DNA from: Hydrogenovibrio sp049975065
Lineage (GTDB): Bacteria > Pseudomonadota > Gammaproteobacteria > Thiomicrospirales > Thiomicrospiraceae
Assembly (NCBI GenBank): GCA_049975065.1
Contig: JBNGDN010000002.1
DNA: 64,000 nt
Reading direction: 5' to 3' (one strand)
How positions within the stretch are numbered: the stretch's first letter is position 1; every line of letters starts with the position of its first letter. Shown piece after piece: positions 26,180-34,632 of the stretch. The translations under genes and the position numbers were made by a program. The notes beneath the pieces were generated by a model, which had not been told where the DNA came from, ran no database searches, and saw nothing but the letters and a program-made list of their open reading frames with translations.

Positions 26180-27004
26180 TCATTCCTGATCGAAAAACGT
26201 CACACTCAAGCTGTGGCTTTCGTCCAGCGGTTTCAGTGCCGGGTGGGCAAATAGGTGACACTGAAAACTGGGGTGTGCCTGTGACCATTTCTGCCAGGCT
26301 CGGGCGTGAAAGTCCGGCGCAAAACTGGCCGCGGCCAGCCCTTTGCAGTGGTTGGCCTGCAACTGTTTCATAGCGTTGTCGTCCGGCGTCAGCGTTTCCG
26401 ACGTGATAAAGGCGCGTCCGCCACCCAAGTTAATCTGCAGCGCCGCCAATATCTGTAACACCCTTTCCCGCTGTGTTTGTGCTTGTACCCAGATCAAAGG
26501 GCGGCGGCTGGTTTGCGAGCGTTGCGCGAGATACAGCCGCGAGTAAAGCCTGGGTAAAAGAAGGCTTTCCCAGAAATTTCGTTGTGTGGTCGCGGCATCG
26601 CGCAGGGCAAAGTCGGTTTTCAGTAACGCGGCGATCCAGAAGCTGTCGGGGAAATCGGCCAGTAAACTTTCCAGCAGTTGGTTGAGCTGCGTCGAATCTT
26701 GTTTTTCCACTTGCTGAATCAGCGGCTGGCGAATGTCGTCGTTTTGTGCGGGAATAGCCACCTTTGGCTCCGGCAGCAGGGCTTTAATCTGGCTGATGGG
26801 AATGCCCTGCTGCGTCAGTTTTACCGCTTCTTGCAAGGTAACGATGTGCTCGGGCGTGTAGAGACGATGGCCGGATTCGGTGCGAATCGGTTCCACCAGA
26901 TCGTAGCGTCTTTCCCAGGCGCGGATGGTAATGGGGTTCAGTCCGGTGATTTTCGCCACTTCACGGATGGGAACCAAATGGGCTTCGGGTGCGGTTGAAT
27001 TCAT
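26180..27004 (-). CDS. MerR-family regulator, LitR/CarH-like without B12 site
   Basis: 274 residues. Residues 10-80 are a MerR winged helix (IREVAKITGLNPITIRAWERRYDLVEP, RLYTPEHIVTLQEAVKLTQQGIP). The rest follows the CarH/LitR plan of a helical bundle (LLESLLADFPDSFW) and a Rossmann-like end (RRPLIWVQAQTQRERVLQILAALQINLGGGRAFI). The cobalamin-binding DxHxxG motif is absent. This resembles the B12-less LitR class that, as I recall from Pseudomonas putida, depends on short LOV proteins for light sensing. It likely represses its own promoter and the two nearby photolyase operons, all of which carry 11-bp-spaced TnTAYA sites. Confidence 0.82.
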   Translation of the reverse strand: MNSTAPEAHLVPIREVAKITGLNPITIRAWERRYDLVEPIRTESGHRLYTPEHIVTLQEAVKLTQQGIPISQIKALLPEPKVAIPAQNDDIRQPLIQQVEKQDSTQLNQLLESLLADFPDSFWIAALLKTDFALRDAATTQRNFWESLLLPRLYSRLYLAQRSQTSRRPLIWVQAQTQRERVLQILAALQINLGGGRAFITSETLTPDDNAMKQLQANHCKGLAAASFAPDFHARAWQKWSQAHPSFQCHLFAHPALKPLDESHSLSVTFFDQE

Positions 27005-27012
27005 AATGTGTT

Positions 27013-27041
27013 ATCTTATACAAACGTTATACAAAGGTCAA
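27013..27041 (-). promoter_or_regulatory. Autoregulated promoter of the LitR-like gene (operator A)
   Basis: On the minus strand TTGACC (27041-27036) and TAAGAT (27018-27013) are 17 bp apart. TGTATA half-sites at 27033-27028 and 27022-27017 are spaced exactly 11 bp, each inside TTTGTATAA, and overlap the spacer and -10. Tandem 11-bp half-sites are the CarH/LitR binding pattern. The promoter is downstream of the photolyase gene, so the regulator has its own transcription unit. Confidence 0.65.
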
Positions 27042-27063
27042 TCTTGACGTTTTAAATCAGCGT

Positions 27064-28575
27064 TCAGTCGGGCGTTGCACGCGCTTTGAGCGCTTGCACC
27101 CTTTCCAGATGGCGTTGCCGACTGAGCGTGAGATCCACAATCGGCGGTGGCGCTTCGCCAAACAGGCCGATTTGCGGTGAGGCGTCTTTGCCCTTTCCGG
27201 CTTGCCAGGGTGCGTGAATCGCGTGTTTCGGCCAGGCCTGCAATGTTGGCAGCCAGCGTTTTAAGTAGTCGCCGTTCGCATCGAATTTTTCGCTTTGCAG
27301 CACCGGATTAAATAAGCGGTAATAGGGCGCGGCATCGACGCCGCATCCAGCCACCCATTGCCAGCCCATCACATTATTGGCGGGGTCGGCGTCCACCAGT
27401 GTTTGACGAAACCAGTGTTCGCCCGCGCGCCAGTCGATGTCGGCGTTTTTGGTGAGCCAAGAGGCCACCAGCATTCGCACTCGGTTGTGCATCCAGCCGG
27501 TTTCCCAGAGTTGTTTCATGCCTGCGTCAATAATGGGCACGCCGGTTTCACCGCGACACCAGGCCTGGTAGATTTCGTGCTGTCGCGCATTTTGTGTGTC
27601 CAGTGGGGTGTAAAAGCCACGAAATTTCGGTTGGAATGGCTGGGTTTCCGATTCGGGAAAGTGCCACAGAATGGAGCGGGCGAATTCGCGCCAAGCCAAT
27701 TGGCGCAGCCAAGGTGCGGCGGCTTTTGGGGTGTCGGCCGCGTGTGGCCATAACGCCTGAAGCACCGCGCGGCTGTGCAGCTCGCCAAAATGCAGGTGAG
27801 GCGACAGTTCACTGGTGCCGGGTTGCGCGGGGAAATCACGGGTATCGGTGTAGGCGTTCAGGCGCTGGGTGACAAACCTATCCAGTTTTTGCCAGGCCTG
27901 GTGTTCGCCGATGCGCCAGTGTTGCAGAATTTTTTGAGCCCAAGGCTGGGCGCAGAGTTGTTTCAAGGGTTCCGGCGTGTCGGCGTAGGCGGGCGGGCAG
28001 GAAATTTGGGCGCTGGCGGTGACGTCTGGGCGGCTGTCGTCCAGCGTTTCGATTTGATCCAGTTGCTGCATCAGGGCTTTATAAAAAGGAGTGAACACCT
28101 TATAAGGTTGGCCGGTTTGATTGCGCAGTGCCTCATAAGGCCGCCAGTTTTCGCTGTCGAAGGCGTGCATTGCCACGCCGTGTTCCGCAGAAATTTGATG
28201 TGCCCAGGATTGCAGTGTGCTGAACGGCTGGCCGAGTTGCCGGGTGTAGTGCACCCGCTGAATCGGGTAGTCTTGCAGCAGTTTTGACCAGGCCTGGCGA
28301 AAGTCGCCCGCCACCTGCCAAAGGTCGCCGCCTTGTGCCTGCAGACTGTGTTTGAGCTGTTGCAGGCTCTGTGCCAGCCAGACGCTGTTGGCGTCGCCGA
28401 CGGTCTGTGCCGGGTCGTGAAAGTAGGCCACAATCACCGCTTGACCGGTTTGCGCCGCCTGCTCCAGAGCACTGGACAAGGCCGGATTGTGGTGCAGCCG
28501 CAGTTCGCGCTGCAACCAAACCAAGGTGATGGCGTCAGACGATGCGGTCTTGGCGGCGGTGTTGCGGGGCGTCAT
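27064..28575 (-). CDS. phrB: Deoxyribodipyrimidine photolyase
   Basis: 503 residues, full CPD class I photolyase. The N-terminal alpha/beta antenna domain starts ITLVWLQRELRLHHNPAL. The C-terminal helical FAD domain has SPHLHFGELHSRAVL, LRQLAWREFARSILW, TGVPIIDAGMKQLWETGWMHNRVRM, WLTKNADIDWRAGEHWF and NNVMGWQWVAGCGVDAAPYYRLFNP. It uses near-UV/blue light to split cyclobutane dimers. It is the last gene of the overlapping operon; its start overlaps the upstream stop by 4 bp. Three exact CCAGGCCTGG palindromes and one near copy lie within it. Confidence 0.95.
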   Translation of the reverse strand: MTPRNTAAKTASSDAITLVWLQRELRLHHNPALSSALEQAAQTGQAVIVAYFHDPAQTVGDANSVWLAQSLQQLKHSLQAQGGDLWQVAGDFRQAWSKLLQDYPIQRVHYTRQLGQPFSTLQSWAHQISAEHGVAMHAFDSENWRPYEALRNQTGQPYKVFTPFYKALMQQLDQIETLDDSRPDVTASAQISCPPAYADTPEPLKQLCAQPWAQKILQHWRIGEHQAWQKLDRFVTQRLNAYTDTRDFPAQPGTSELSPHLHFGELHSRAVLQALWPHAADTPKAAAPWLRQLAWREFARSILWHFPESETQPFQPKFRGFYTPLDTQNARQHEIYQAWCRGETGVPIIDAGMKQLWETGWMHNRVRMLVASWLTKNADIDWRAGEHWFRQTLVDADPANNVMGWQWVAGCGVDAAPYYRLFNPVLQSEKFDANGDYLKRWLPTLQAWPKHAIHAPWQAGKGKDASPQIGLFGEAPPPIVDLTLSRQRHLERVQALKARATPD

Positions 28576-29123
28576 GATTCGGTTCTCGTTTGGTCGGTGG
28601 ATGGCGGCAGTTTTTCGGTCAGGTCGGCTTTTACGCTGTCGGATAAAGGCGCGTCACCCAGCCAAATGCCGAAATAAACCGCTTTGAACCCGGGGGTCTT
28701 GTCGCGGTATTGTACAACGTTATTGAGCCTCAGCTCGACACCGGTTTGCGGCGCGTAAACCAGTTGGTAGCAGTCGTTGGGTTGCACGGTTTGGTAGCGT
28801 TGGTGCAGGCTGTTCACCGCTTTTTGGTGCGCGGGGCTGAGGGACTTCGGCAGGGCTTGTTCGGCGGCCTGGATAAATTCGGATTGCGTCAGTTTCACCC
28901 GATAGCAGAGCTGCAGTCTCAACGGGGTGTCGTCCGACAAAAGTGTGTCCAGGGCGGCATCGCTCGAGGCTTCCAGCTGGGCGTCGTACACCGGAATGAG
29001 GCCGGCCCAATAGGCGGTGGCTTCACCCACCGGTTGCCATTCGGCGCTTTTCGCCAGGCCAGGCAAAAGCCCCATCAGGGCGCTGAGGGATAGGATTCCC
29101 AGTGTTGAGAAGCGCGGTGTCAT
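28572..29123 (-). CDS. Chalcone isomerase-like secreted protein
   Basis: 183 residues with a signal peptide (about 1-27, ending LAKSA). The mature part resembles bacterial chalcone-isomerase-like proteins that accompany photolyase/Cfa operons: YWAGLIPVYDAQLEA, LRLQLCYRVKLTQSEFIQAAEQAL, GVELRLNNVVQYRD and FKAVYFGIWLGD. Plant-type flavonoid isomerase activity is unlikely; fatty-acid or isoprenoid binding is a guess. It overlaps both neighbours by 4 bp. Confidence 0.7.
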   Translation of the reverse strand: MTPRFSTLGILSLSALMGLLPGLAKSAEWQPVGEATAYWAGLIPVYDAQLEASSDAALDTLLSDDTPLRLQLCYRVKLTQSEFIQAAEQALPKSLSPAHQKAVNSLHQRYQTVQPNDCYQLVYAPQTGVELRLNNVVQYRDKTPGFKAVYFGIWLGDAPLSDSVKADLTEKLPPSTDQTRTES

Positions 29124-29674
29124 TGCTCGCTTCCTTTGCGGAAAAACAGCGTCACTTCGCCCACTTTAAAGCCCCATTTGGTGACTTCCGCGCGATTGAT
29201 GAGGGTGTGTTTGTCCTGCAGATACATCCAGTCATCAAACTGGACGTGAATACTGGCATCTTGATAGGGCAAGTCTAGGGTGTAGCGCCAGTTTAATGCC
29301 GGACCGGCGGATTCGCCTTGGGCGATGCCCACCACATCACCCGCTTGCCCCTGATATTGGTTGGGTGCGGTTTCCACAATGGTCCAGATGCGGGTTTGGC
29401 GTTCACCGTCGTCGTAGACAAAGCGTTCGTCAAGCGTCAGTTGGGGTTGCCCGTCTTTGGTTTGGGAGACGGTGCCGGTGATGTCCACGGTAAAGCGCCG
29501 CACCAGCTCGCCACTGCGGTTTTGGAATTGTCCCCAGGCCTGGGTGTTTCCGGCAAAGTAGTCGAACAGATCCAGCTTGGGTTCCAGCTCGGCGTATTGG
29601 CTGACCGGCGTGTGACTGCAAGCGGTGAGGCTAAAGGGGAGCAGACAAAGTAGCAGACGTTTTAACATGCGCAC
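29120..29674 (-). CDS. DUF3833 lipoprotein
   Basis: 184 residues with lipobox LTAC at 16-19, so outer-membrane or inner-membrane anchored. The body has DLFDYFAGNTQAWGQFQNRSGELVRRFTVDITG, TLDERFVYDDGERQTRIW and the C-terminal VTLFFRK, typical of DUF3833. The family is repeatedly found with Cfa-like methyltransferases and flavin amine oxidases, suggesting handling of a modified lipid. It overlaps cfa by 13 bp. Confidence 0.82.
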   Translation of the reverse strand: MRMLKRLLLCLLPFSLTACSHTPVSQYAELEPKLDLFDYFAGNTQAWGQFQNRSGELVRRFTVDITGTVSQTKDGQPQLTLDERFVYDDGERQTRIWTIVETAPNQYQGQAGDVVGIAQGESAGPALNWRYTLDLPYQDASIHVQFDDWMYLQDKHTLINRAEVTKWGFKVGEVTLFFRKGSEQ

Positions 29675-30900
29675 ACCTCCTCGGGGGCTTGTTTTTGCAG
29701 GGTGATTTGATACACATTGATGTGGCCTTGTTCAAAACCGACCTGACAGTAATCCAGATAATAGCGCCACAGGCGGCGGAAACGCTGGTCGTAGCCGAGG
29801 CTGTCCAGTGTCGATGTCTGGCGGTTAAAGTGGGTGTGCCAGTGTTGCAGTGTGCGGGCATAGTCTTCGCCAAAGGCAAAATCGTCCTGCCAGTCAAAGT
29901 GATGCTGTAGCGCCAGTTGTTTGAGTTGGGTCACACTCGGCAGCAGCCCACCGGGGAAAATGTAGGCCTGAATGAAGTCCACGCTGTTTTGGTAGTCTTC
30001 CGCCACGGATTCGTCGATGGTGATGATTTGCAAAACCGCTTTGCCGCCGGGTTTGAGGGTCCGCTGCAGTTGGGTGAAATAGGTGTCCCAGTATTCACGG
30101 CCAACGGCTTCGAACATTTCAATGCTGACGATGTGGTCGTATTGTCCGGTTTCGTGACGGTAGTCTTGCAGCACTGGCTGCGCCAGGTGGTCGAGCGACT
30201 GACGTGAGAGGCGCTCCTGGGCGTAGGCGTGCTGTTCGTGCGACAGCGTCAGGCCTTTGGCGTGCGCACCTTGGCGGGCGGCGGCTTCCAGAAACCCGCC
30301 CCAGCCGCAACCGATTTCCAGCACTCGGTCGCCCGGTTGGATGGCAAGCTGGTCGAGAATGCGCTGGTATTTGCGGTGTTGGGTAATCGCCAGCGAATCG
30401 TTTTCATGGCGAAAAATCCCGCTGGAGTAGGTCATGGTTTCGTCCAGCCACAGGCGGTAAAAATCATTGCCGAGATCGTAGTGCGCCGAGATATTGCGGC
30501 GGGCATTTTTCACCGAATTGTGGCGGCGGCGATGTTGCCACAGGTGCCACCACCCCAGCGGTTTTTGGCTGGCCAACAGGTGCGCCAGAGATTCGCGGTT
30601 TTGGTGGGCAAAGGTCATCAGCTGATGCAGCGATGGGCTGTCGATGGTGTGCTCAATGTAGGCTTGGGTGACACCCAGCTCGCCTTGGGTTTTCATCAGA
30701 AACCAGAAACGCAGCAGCGAGGTAATGGTCAGGTCGGCATGGCAGCCGCTTTCAGCCCCTTCGAAGCGGTAGGCTTCATTGCGATAGCGAATGGTGAGGC
30801 TGCCAAAGCGAATGCCGTCAAACGGCAGACGTTGAATGACTTTTTGCCACACAAAGTTTGGCAGCAGTTGTTCCAGCGGGTGAGTGATTAATTTGAACAT
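29662..30900 (-). CDS. Cyclopropane-fatty-acid synthase-like methyltransferase
   Basis: 412 residues. After an N-terminal lipid-binding region, the SAM-binding core reads VLEIGCGWGGFLEAAA (motif I), with NISAHYDLGNDFYRLWLDETMTYSSG before it and SIEMFEAVG after; these are the Cfa hallmarks. It adds a SAM-derived methyl(ene) to unsaturated acyl chains in phospholipids. In photolyase-linked operons related enzymes are thought to build unusual methylated or furan fatty acids under light or singlet-oxygen stress; here that is inference. Overlaps both neighbours. Confidence 0.87.
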   Translation of the reverse strand: MFKLITHPLEQLLPNFVWQKVIQRLPFDGIRFGSLTIRYRNEAYRFEGAESGCHADLTITSLLRFWFLMKTQGELGVTQAYIEHTIDSPSLHQLMTFAHQNRESLAHLLASQKPLGWWHLWQHRRRHNSVKNARRNISAHYDLGNDFYRLWLDETMTYSSGIFRHENDSLAITQHRKYQRILDQLAIQPGDRVLEIGCGWGGFLEAAARQGAHAKGLTLSHEQHAYAQERLSRQSLDHLAQPVLQDYRHETGQYDHIVSIEMFEAVGREYWDTYFTQLQRTLKPGGKAVLQIITIDESVAEDYQNSVDFIQAYIFPGGLLPSVTQLKQLALQHHFDWQDDFAFGEDYARTLQHWHTHFNRQTSTLDSLGYDQRFRRLWRYYLDYCQVGFEQGHINVYQITLQKQAPEEVCAC

Positions 30901-31694
30901 AGCGTCATCTCCGAATGGCTGTGTTGAATGTCGTTTAGATGTTTAGGAGTGCGGTGAAAACGGCCACCTTTTAGCCAGATTTTCAGCGCCCACCAGTGAA
31001 TCAGTCCCAGCACCTTGAGCGCGTGCAGCGGAAAGCGGCCAAAGGCTTTCAGCAGGTTGGCATCGGTCAAGCACTGACGCACCCCGCTTTGGGTGGCGAT
31101 CAGGCGCGGCTGCTGTTGTTCGAATTGCTTAATCCACACGTGATAATGATCGTCCGGTGCCGACAGGCGGAATTCGTAATGGCTGTCCATGCCGAGAAAG
31201 GGCGAGACGTGAAAGCGTTTGTCGGCTTGGGTGTGCAGGCGCTTACCGTCGCGATTGAGCGGTTGCCCTGGCTGTGTTGGATGGGTCAAAACATAATGGT
31301 GCCATTGCCCAAAGGTGTTGCTGACTTCGCCGATGACGGCGATCAGGCGGTTTTCGGCATCGTAGGCGTACCAGAGCGCCAGCGGGTTAAAGGCCTTGCC
31401 GAGAATGCGCGGGGTGCAGACGATTTCCACCCGGTGCGGCGGCTGTGGCAGCCCGTATTGCGCCAGCAGATCGTTGACCCATTCCCGCCAGGCCTGGCCG
31501 TTTCGTGCGCCGAAGTCTTCGGTGCGCACACTGATGAGATTGAAACGGTTGAATGATAGCCAGCGGTGGTGGGCGGCTTCCGATTCAAAGGTGTCGATGT
31601 CGATTTTCAGCGCCATCACCGCGTATTTAAAACGATAAGTGACCTCGCCGAAACGCTGGTGCATGACCTGGCAGGCGTAAAGGGCACTAGGCAT
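30888..31694 (-). CDS. DUF1365 family protein
   Basis: 268 residues from the ATG at 31694, which yields the typical start MPSALYACQVMHQRF. The family features are FGEVTYRFKYAVMALKIDID, NPLALWYAYDAENRLIAVIGEVSNTFGQ, and FHVSPFLGMDSHYEFRLSAP. Function is unknown but it is almost always found between a flavin amine oxidase and a Cfa-like enzyme, as here. The start overlaps the amine oxidase stop by 8 bp and the 3' end overlaps cfa by 13 bp. Confidence 0.88.
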   Translation of the reverse strand: MPSALYACQVMHQRFGEVTYRFKYAVMALKIDIDTFESEAAHHRWLSFNRFNLISVRTEDFGARNGQAWREWVNDLLAQYGLPQPPHRVEIVCTPRILGKAFNPLALWYAYDAENRLIAVIGEVSNTFGQWHHYVLTHPTQPGQPLNRDGKRLHTQADKRFHVSPFLGMDSHYEFRLSAPDDHYHVWIKQFEQQQPRLIATQSGVRQCLTDANLLKAFGRFPLHALKVLGLIHWWALKIWLKGGRFHRTPKHLNDIQHSHSEMTLCSN

Positions 31695-33078
31695 GACGCA
31701 CCTCAGGTTGGATGTCGCGATCAATTTTGGCGGTTTCCACGTTGGGCGTCCAAGGCGGGGTTAAGCCGAAGCGTTCGGCCAGATTCACCGCGCTGCGCAG
31801 GCCGTCTTCATGGAAGCCGTAACCGGTGTAGGCACCGGCAAACCAGAGGTTGTGCAGGCCTTGCAGTTTGTCGAGCTGGCCTTGTGCCTGCATGGCGGCG
31901 CTGTCAAACACCGGATGGTCGTATTCGAAAATGGCATGGGTGAGCGTTTGAGCCGGTGGCTCAATCGGGTTGAGGGTGACAAAGACATTCTGCTCGGTGG
32001 GCAGGGATTGCAGTTTGTTCATCCAGTAGGTGACCGCCACGCGGTTTTCCGCCACGTTTTTATCGCGCAGGTAATTCCAGGCCGCCCAAGTGAGGCGGCG
32101 TTTGGGCATGAGTTGACGGTCGCCGTGTAAATAGGCGGTGTTTTTTTGATACTGGAAGGCGCGTAAGGGGGCAAACTGATCCTTGAACTCGTCCGGCAGC
32201 AAGGCGTAGCTTTCATCGGCATGGCTGGCGAAAACAATGTGGTCGAAGCCGTCAAATCGCCCTTGCGGTGTGTCAATGGCGTAGCCGTCCGCCTCGCGGG
32301 TGATGTTTTCAACCGGGGCTTCGGTGAAGGCGCTGAGGCGCTTGTGGCGTTGGGCGTCTTCGAAAATCGCTTCGATGTAACGGTTGCTGCCGTTGTGAAT
32401 GGTCTGCCATTGCGGACGGTCGTCGATGTTGAGCAATCCGTGGTTTTCAAAAAACTGCAGAAAGCTGTGGGCTGGGAATTTCAACATGGTGTCGGTCGGA
32501 CACGACCAGATGGCGGCGGCCATTGGCAGCAAATAGTGGTGTATGAGGACGTCGCTGAAACCGTGTTGCGCCAGAAAATCTTCCAGCGTTAGACTGTAAT
32601 CCTGCGGGATAACGCTGGCTTTGGCGGCGGCAAGAGTTTGCTTGGCGAGGCGATTGAAGCGCACAATGTCGGTGAGCATTTGCCAATGGGTCGGCGAAAA
32701 CAGGTTGCGACGCTGGGCGAACAGGGTGTTGAGGTTGTCGCCGGAATATTCCACTTCGCCTTGGTTGATGGACACGGCAAAGCTCATTTCCGTTTTCAAG
32801 GTGTCGATCTTGAGGTAGCGCAGCATCTCGGTCAGCAAAGGGTAATTGGGTTCGTTGTACACGATGAAGCCGGTATCCACTGCCACTGGCTTGCCTTCGC
32901 CGGTATCGAGGTTGACGGTGTGGGTGTGGCCGCCGAGATAGTCGTTTTTTTCCAGCAGCGTGACGTCGTGTTTTTGGCTGAGCAGCCAGGCGCTGGCCAA
33001 GCCACTGATGCCACTGCCGATGACGGCAATGCGGCTGTTGGGTGGGGGGGTGTCTAATTGGCGGGTGTGTGTGGTCAT
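31687..33078 (-). CDS. FAD/NAD(P)-binding amine-oxidase-like protein
   Basis: 463 residues from the ATG at 33078 with an upstream AGG; longer in-frame extensions read through the operator region. The N-terminus holds the FAD dinucleotide-binding motif IAVIGSGISGLASAWLLSQ, then LLEKNDYLGGHTHTV and DTGFIVYNEPNYPLLTE. The C-terminus has NLWFAGAYTGYGFHEDGLRSAVN. It is similar to the desaturase/oxidase component of bacterial unusual-fatty-acid loci. First gene of the six-gene leftward operon ending with phrB. Confidence 0.88.
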   Translation of the reverse strand: MTTHTRQLDTPPPNSRIAVIGSGISGLASAWLLSQKHDVTLLEKNDYLGGHTHTVNLDTGEGKPVAVDTGFIVYNEPNYPLLTEMLRYLKIDTLKTEMSFAVSINQGEVEYSGDNLNTLFAQRRNLFSPTHWQMLTDIVRFNRLAKQTLAAAKASVIPQDYSLTLEDFLAQHGFSDVLIHHYLLPMAAAIWSCPTDTMLKFPAHSFLQFFENHGLLNIDDRPQWQTIHNGSNRYIEAIFEDAQRHKRLSAFTEAPVENITREADGYAIDTPQGRFDGFDHIVFASHADESYALLPDEFKDQFAPLRAFQYQKNTAYLHGDRQLMPKRRLTWAAWNYLRDKNVAENRVAVTYWMNKLQSLPTEQNVFVTLNPIEPPAQTLTHAIFEYDHPVFDSAAMQAQGQLDKLQGLHNLWFAGAYTGYGFHEDGLRSAVNLAERFGLTPPWTPNVETAKIDRDIQPEVRHA

Positions 33079-33122
33079 GTCTGTAAGCCTCTGTTTCCTT
33101 TGCGGGCAGGATGTTTGGTTAG

Positions 33123-33165
33123 TTTGTATAACTTGTTGGATATATTTATACATAGGTTGTACAAT
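33123..33165. promoter_or_regulatory. Divergent promoter with four-slot 11-bp operator array (operator B)
   Basis: TnTAYA half-sites start at 33125 (TGTATA), 33147 (TATACA) and 33158 (TGTACA). The slot at 33136 is occupied by a degenerate TTGGAT, so the register is exactly 11 bp over four positions. For the rightward operon TTGGAT (33136-33141) and TACAAT (33160-33165) give an 18-bp-spaced promoter buried in the array. The leftward promoter must also lie here but I could not fix its boxes. Confidence 0.65.
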
Positions 33166-33238
33166 AGATGCAAGTCTTATCGAACATTTCCTTGGAAAAT
33201 GTTTTGGCCACATCGGCGATTGAGTCATGGAGAAGAGT

Positions 33239-34090
33239 ATGAATAACGTAAACCAAATCGGGCGGGGCAGATCGTCAACAATGAAATCAACCGCGTCGCA
33301 ACCAACCGTTATCTGGCTGGTCGGCGCTTCGTCCGGCATTGGCTTGTCGTTGGTAGAACGCTGGTTGAGCCAGGGATGCCGTGTGGTGGCTTCGGCGCGC
33401 ACGGCGGAAACGAGCGAGCCTCTGGCCAGCTTGAAACAACGCTTTCCTGAGTCCTTGCAGTGCTTGAATTTGGATGTTACGGCCACGGCGGACGAGGCGG
33501 CGTTGAAACACGCCGTTGACCAGGCCTGGGCATTTTTTGGTCGGGTGGATGTGTGGTTTTACAATGCCGGTGTTTATGTGCCCGGTGCGTGGGAGGCCAT
33601 GACATGGGACGATTATCGGCAGATGACGCAGGTGAATTATCTGGGGTGTGTCGCACTGCAACTGGCGCTGCGCGATGTTTGGTTGGCGCAGGGGCGTCCA
33701 CCCATGCGTTGGGTGTGGAATCTGAGCATTGCCAATCAGGTAGGGCTGCCCTATGGCGGTGGCTATTCTGCGCCCAAGGCGGCGTTGCTTAATTTGGCGG
33801 AGTCGCTGCAGCCCGAGCTGGCGCAAAAGGGCATTCGCTTGCAGGTGGTGAATCATGGGTTTGTGAAAACCCGTCTGACCGAGAAAAACGATTTTGCTAT
33901 GCCGGGTCTGATGTCGGTGGAGGCGGCCGCCGAGCGCATTGCCGATTGGCTGGATAGGCCAACGTCGGGGTTTGAATTGCATTTCCCGAAAAAACTGACG
34001 TTATTTTTAAAAGTGCTTCGGTGTTTGCCGTCTGGGTTGCGGTTGGCAGTGACGCGCCGCCTGTTGCATCCAAGGGAGAGTGAAGGATGA
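33239..34090 (+). CDS. Short-chain dehydrogenase/reductase
   Basis: 283 residues if started at the ATG at 33239, which follows GGAGAAGAG; an ATG at 33227 is also in frame. Rossmann motif LVGASSGIGLSLVERW, the NAG-type FYNAGVY segment, and the catalytic YGGGYSAPKAALLN (Tyr-x-x-x-Lys). Substrate unknown. First gene of the rightward operon divergent from the amine oxidase; its stop overlaps the next start (ATGA). Confidence 0.9.
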   Translation: MNNVNQIGRGRSSTMKSTASQPTVIWLVGASSGIGLSLVERWLSQGCRVVASARTAETSEPLASLKQRFPESLQCLNLDVTATADEAALKHAVDQAWAFFGRVDVWFYNAGVYVPGAWEAMTWDDYRQMTQVNYLGCVALQLALRDVWLAQGRPPMRWVWNLSIANQVGLPYGGGYSAPKAALLNLAESLQPELAQKGIRLQVVNHGFVKTRLTEKNDFAMPGLMSVEAAAERIADWLDRPTSGFELHFPKKLTLFLKVLRCLPSGLRLAVTRRLLHPRESEG

Positions 34091-34632
34091 ATTCGTTGAT
34101 CGAGACACAGAATTATAAACGGGCGTTACGTGCCTATATTGAGGCTTATGAAACGCTGACGCCCCTTTCCTTGCACACGCAACTGTTGCCATTGTTTGCG
34201 CGCGGTGCGTATTTTGAAGACCCGTTTAATCGGGTGTATGGCGTGGCGGCGATCGGACGGGTGTTCGAGCATATGTTTGACAGTGTGGAGAAGCCTCAAT
34301 TTAAAGTGACTCATTCCGCGTTGAATCAGTCGCAAGTGGTGTCCGGTCATTTGCCGGTGGCCTTTTTGGAGTGGCAGTTTACCTTTAGCCGCGCCGGCGG
34401 GCAGGTGCATTGTATTGTCGGTACCTCTAAGGTGGTGTTTGATGCCAATGGCCTTGTGCTGTCGCACATTGATTTCTGGGATACGGGGCGTTATGTGTAT
34501 CAGCAGGTGCCGGTTTTGCGCAGTGTCATCCGTTGGGTGAATCGCCGTTTGAAAGCGCCGCTGGATAAAAAAGTGGATAAAGAGACAGGCAAAGAGCAAA
34601 ACAAAAGTCCGCACCAAGGACAGGAAAGGTGA
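34087..34632 (+). CDS. SnoaL/NTF2-like domain protein
   Basis: 181 residues. The core is an NTF2-like cone fold: YIEAYETLTPLSLHTQLLPLFARGAYFEDPFNRVYG and IGRVFEHMFDSVEKPQF, then VFDANGLVLSHIDFWDTG. The last 25 residues are highly charged (Lys/Glu/Gln). The same type of protein follows SDR genes in LitR-controlled loci. Probably binds or isomerises a small hydrophobic compound; activity unknown. Its stop overlaps the MFS start by one base. Confidence 0.78.
   Translation: MNSLIETQNYKRALRAYIEAYETLTPLSLHTQLLPLFARGAYFEDPFNRVYGVAAIGRVFEHMFDSVEKPQFKVTHSALNQSQVVSGHLPVAFLEWQFTFSRAGGQVHCIVGTSKVVFDANGLVLSHIDFWDTGRYVYQQVPVLRSVIRWVNRRLKAPLDKKVDKETGKEQNKSPHQGQER

Noticed and set aside
31687..33486. 599-residue version of the amine-oxidase-like protein
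   Set aside because: The extension reads through the divergent promoter and into the SDR gene on the other strand; the ATG at 33078 gives the normal FAD-binding N-terminus.
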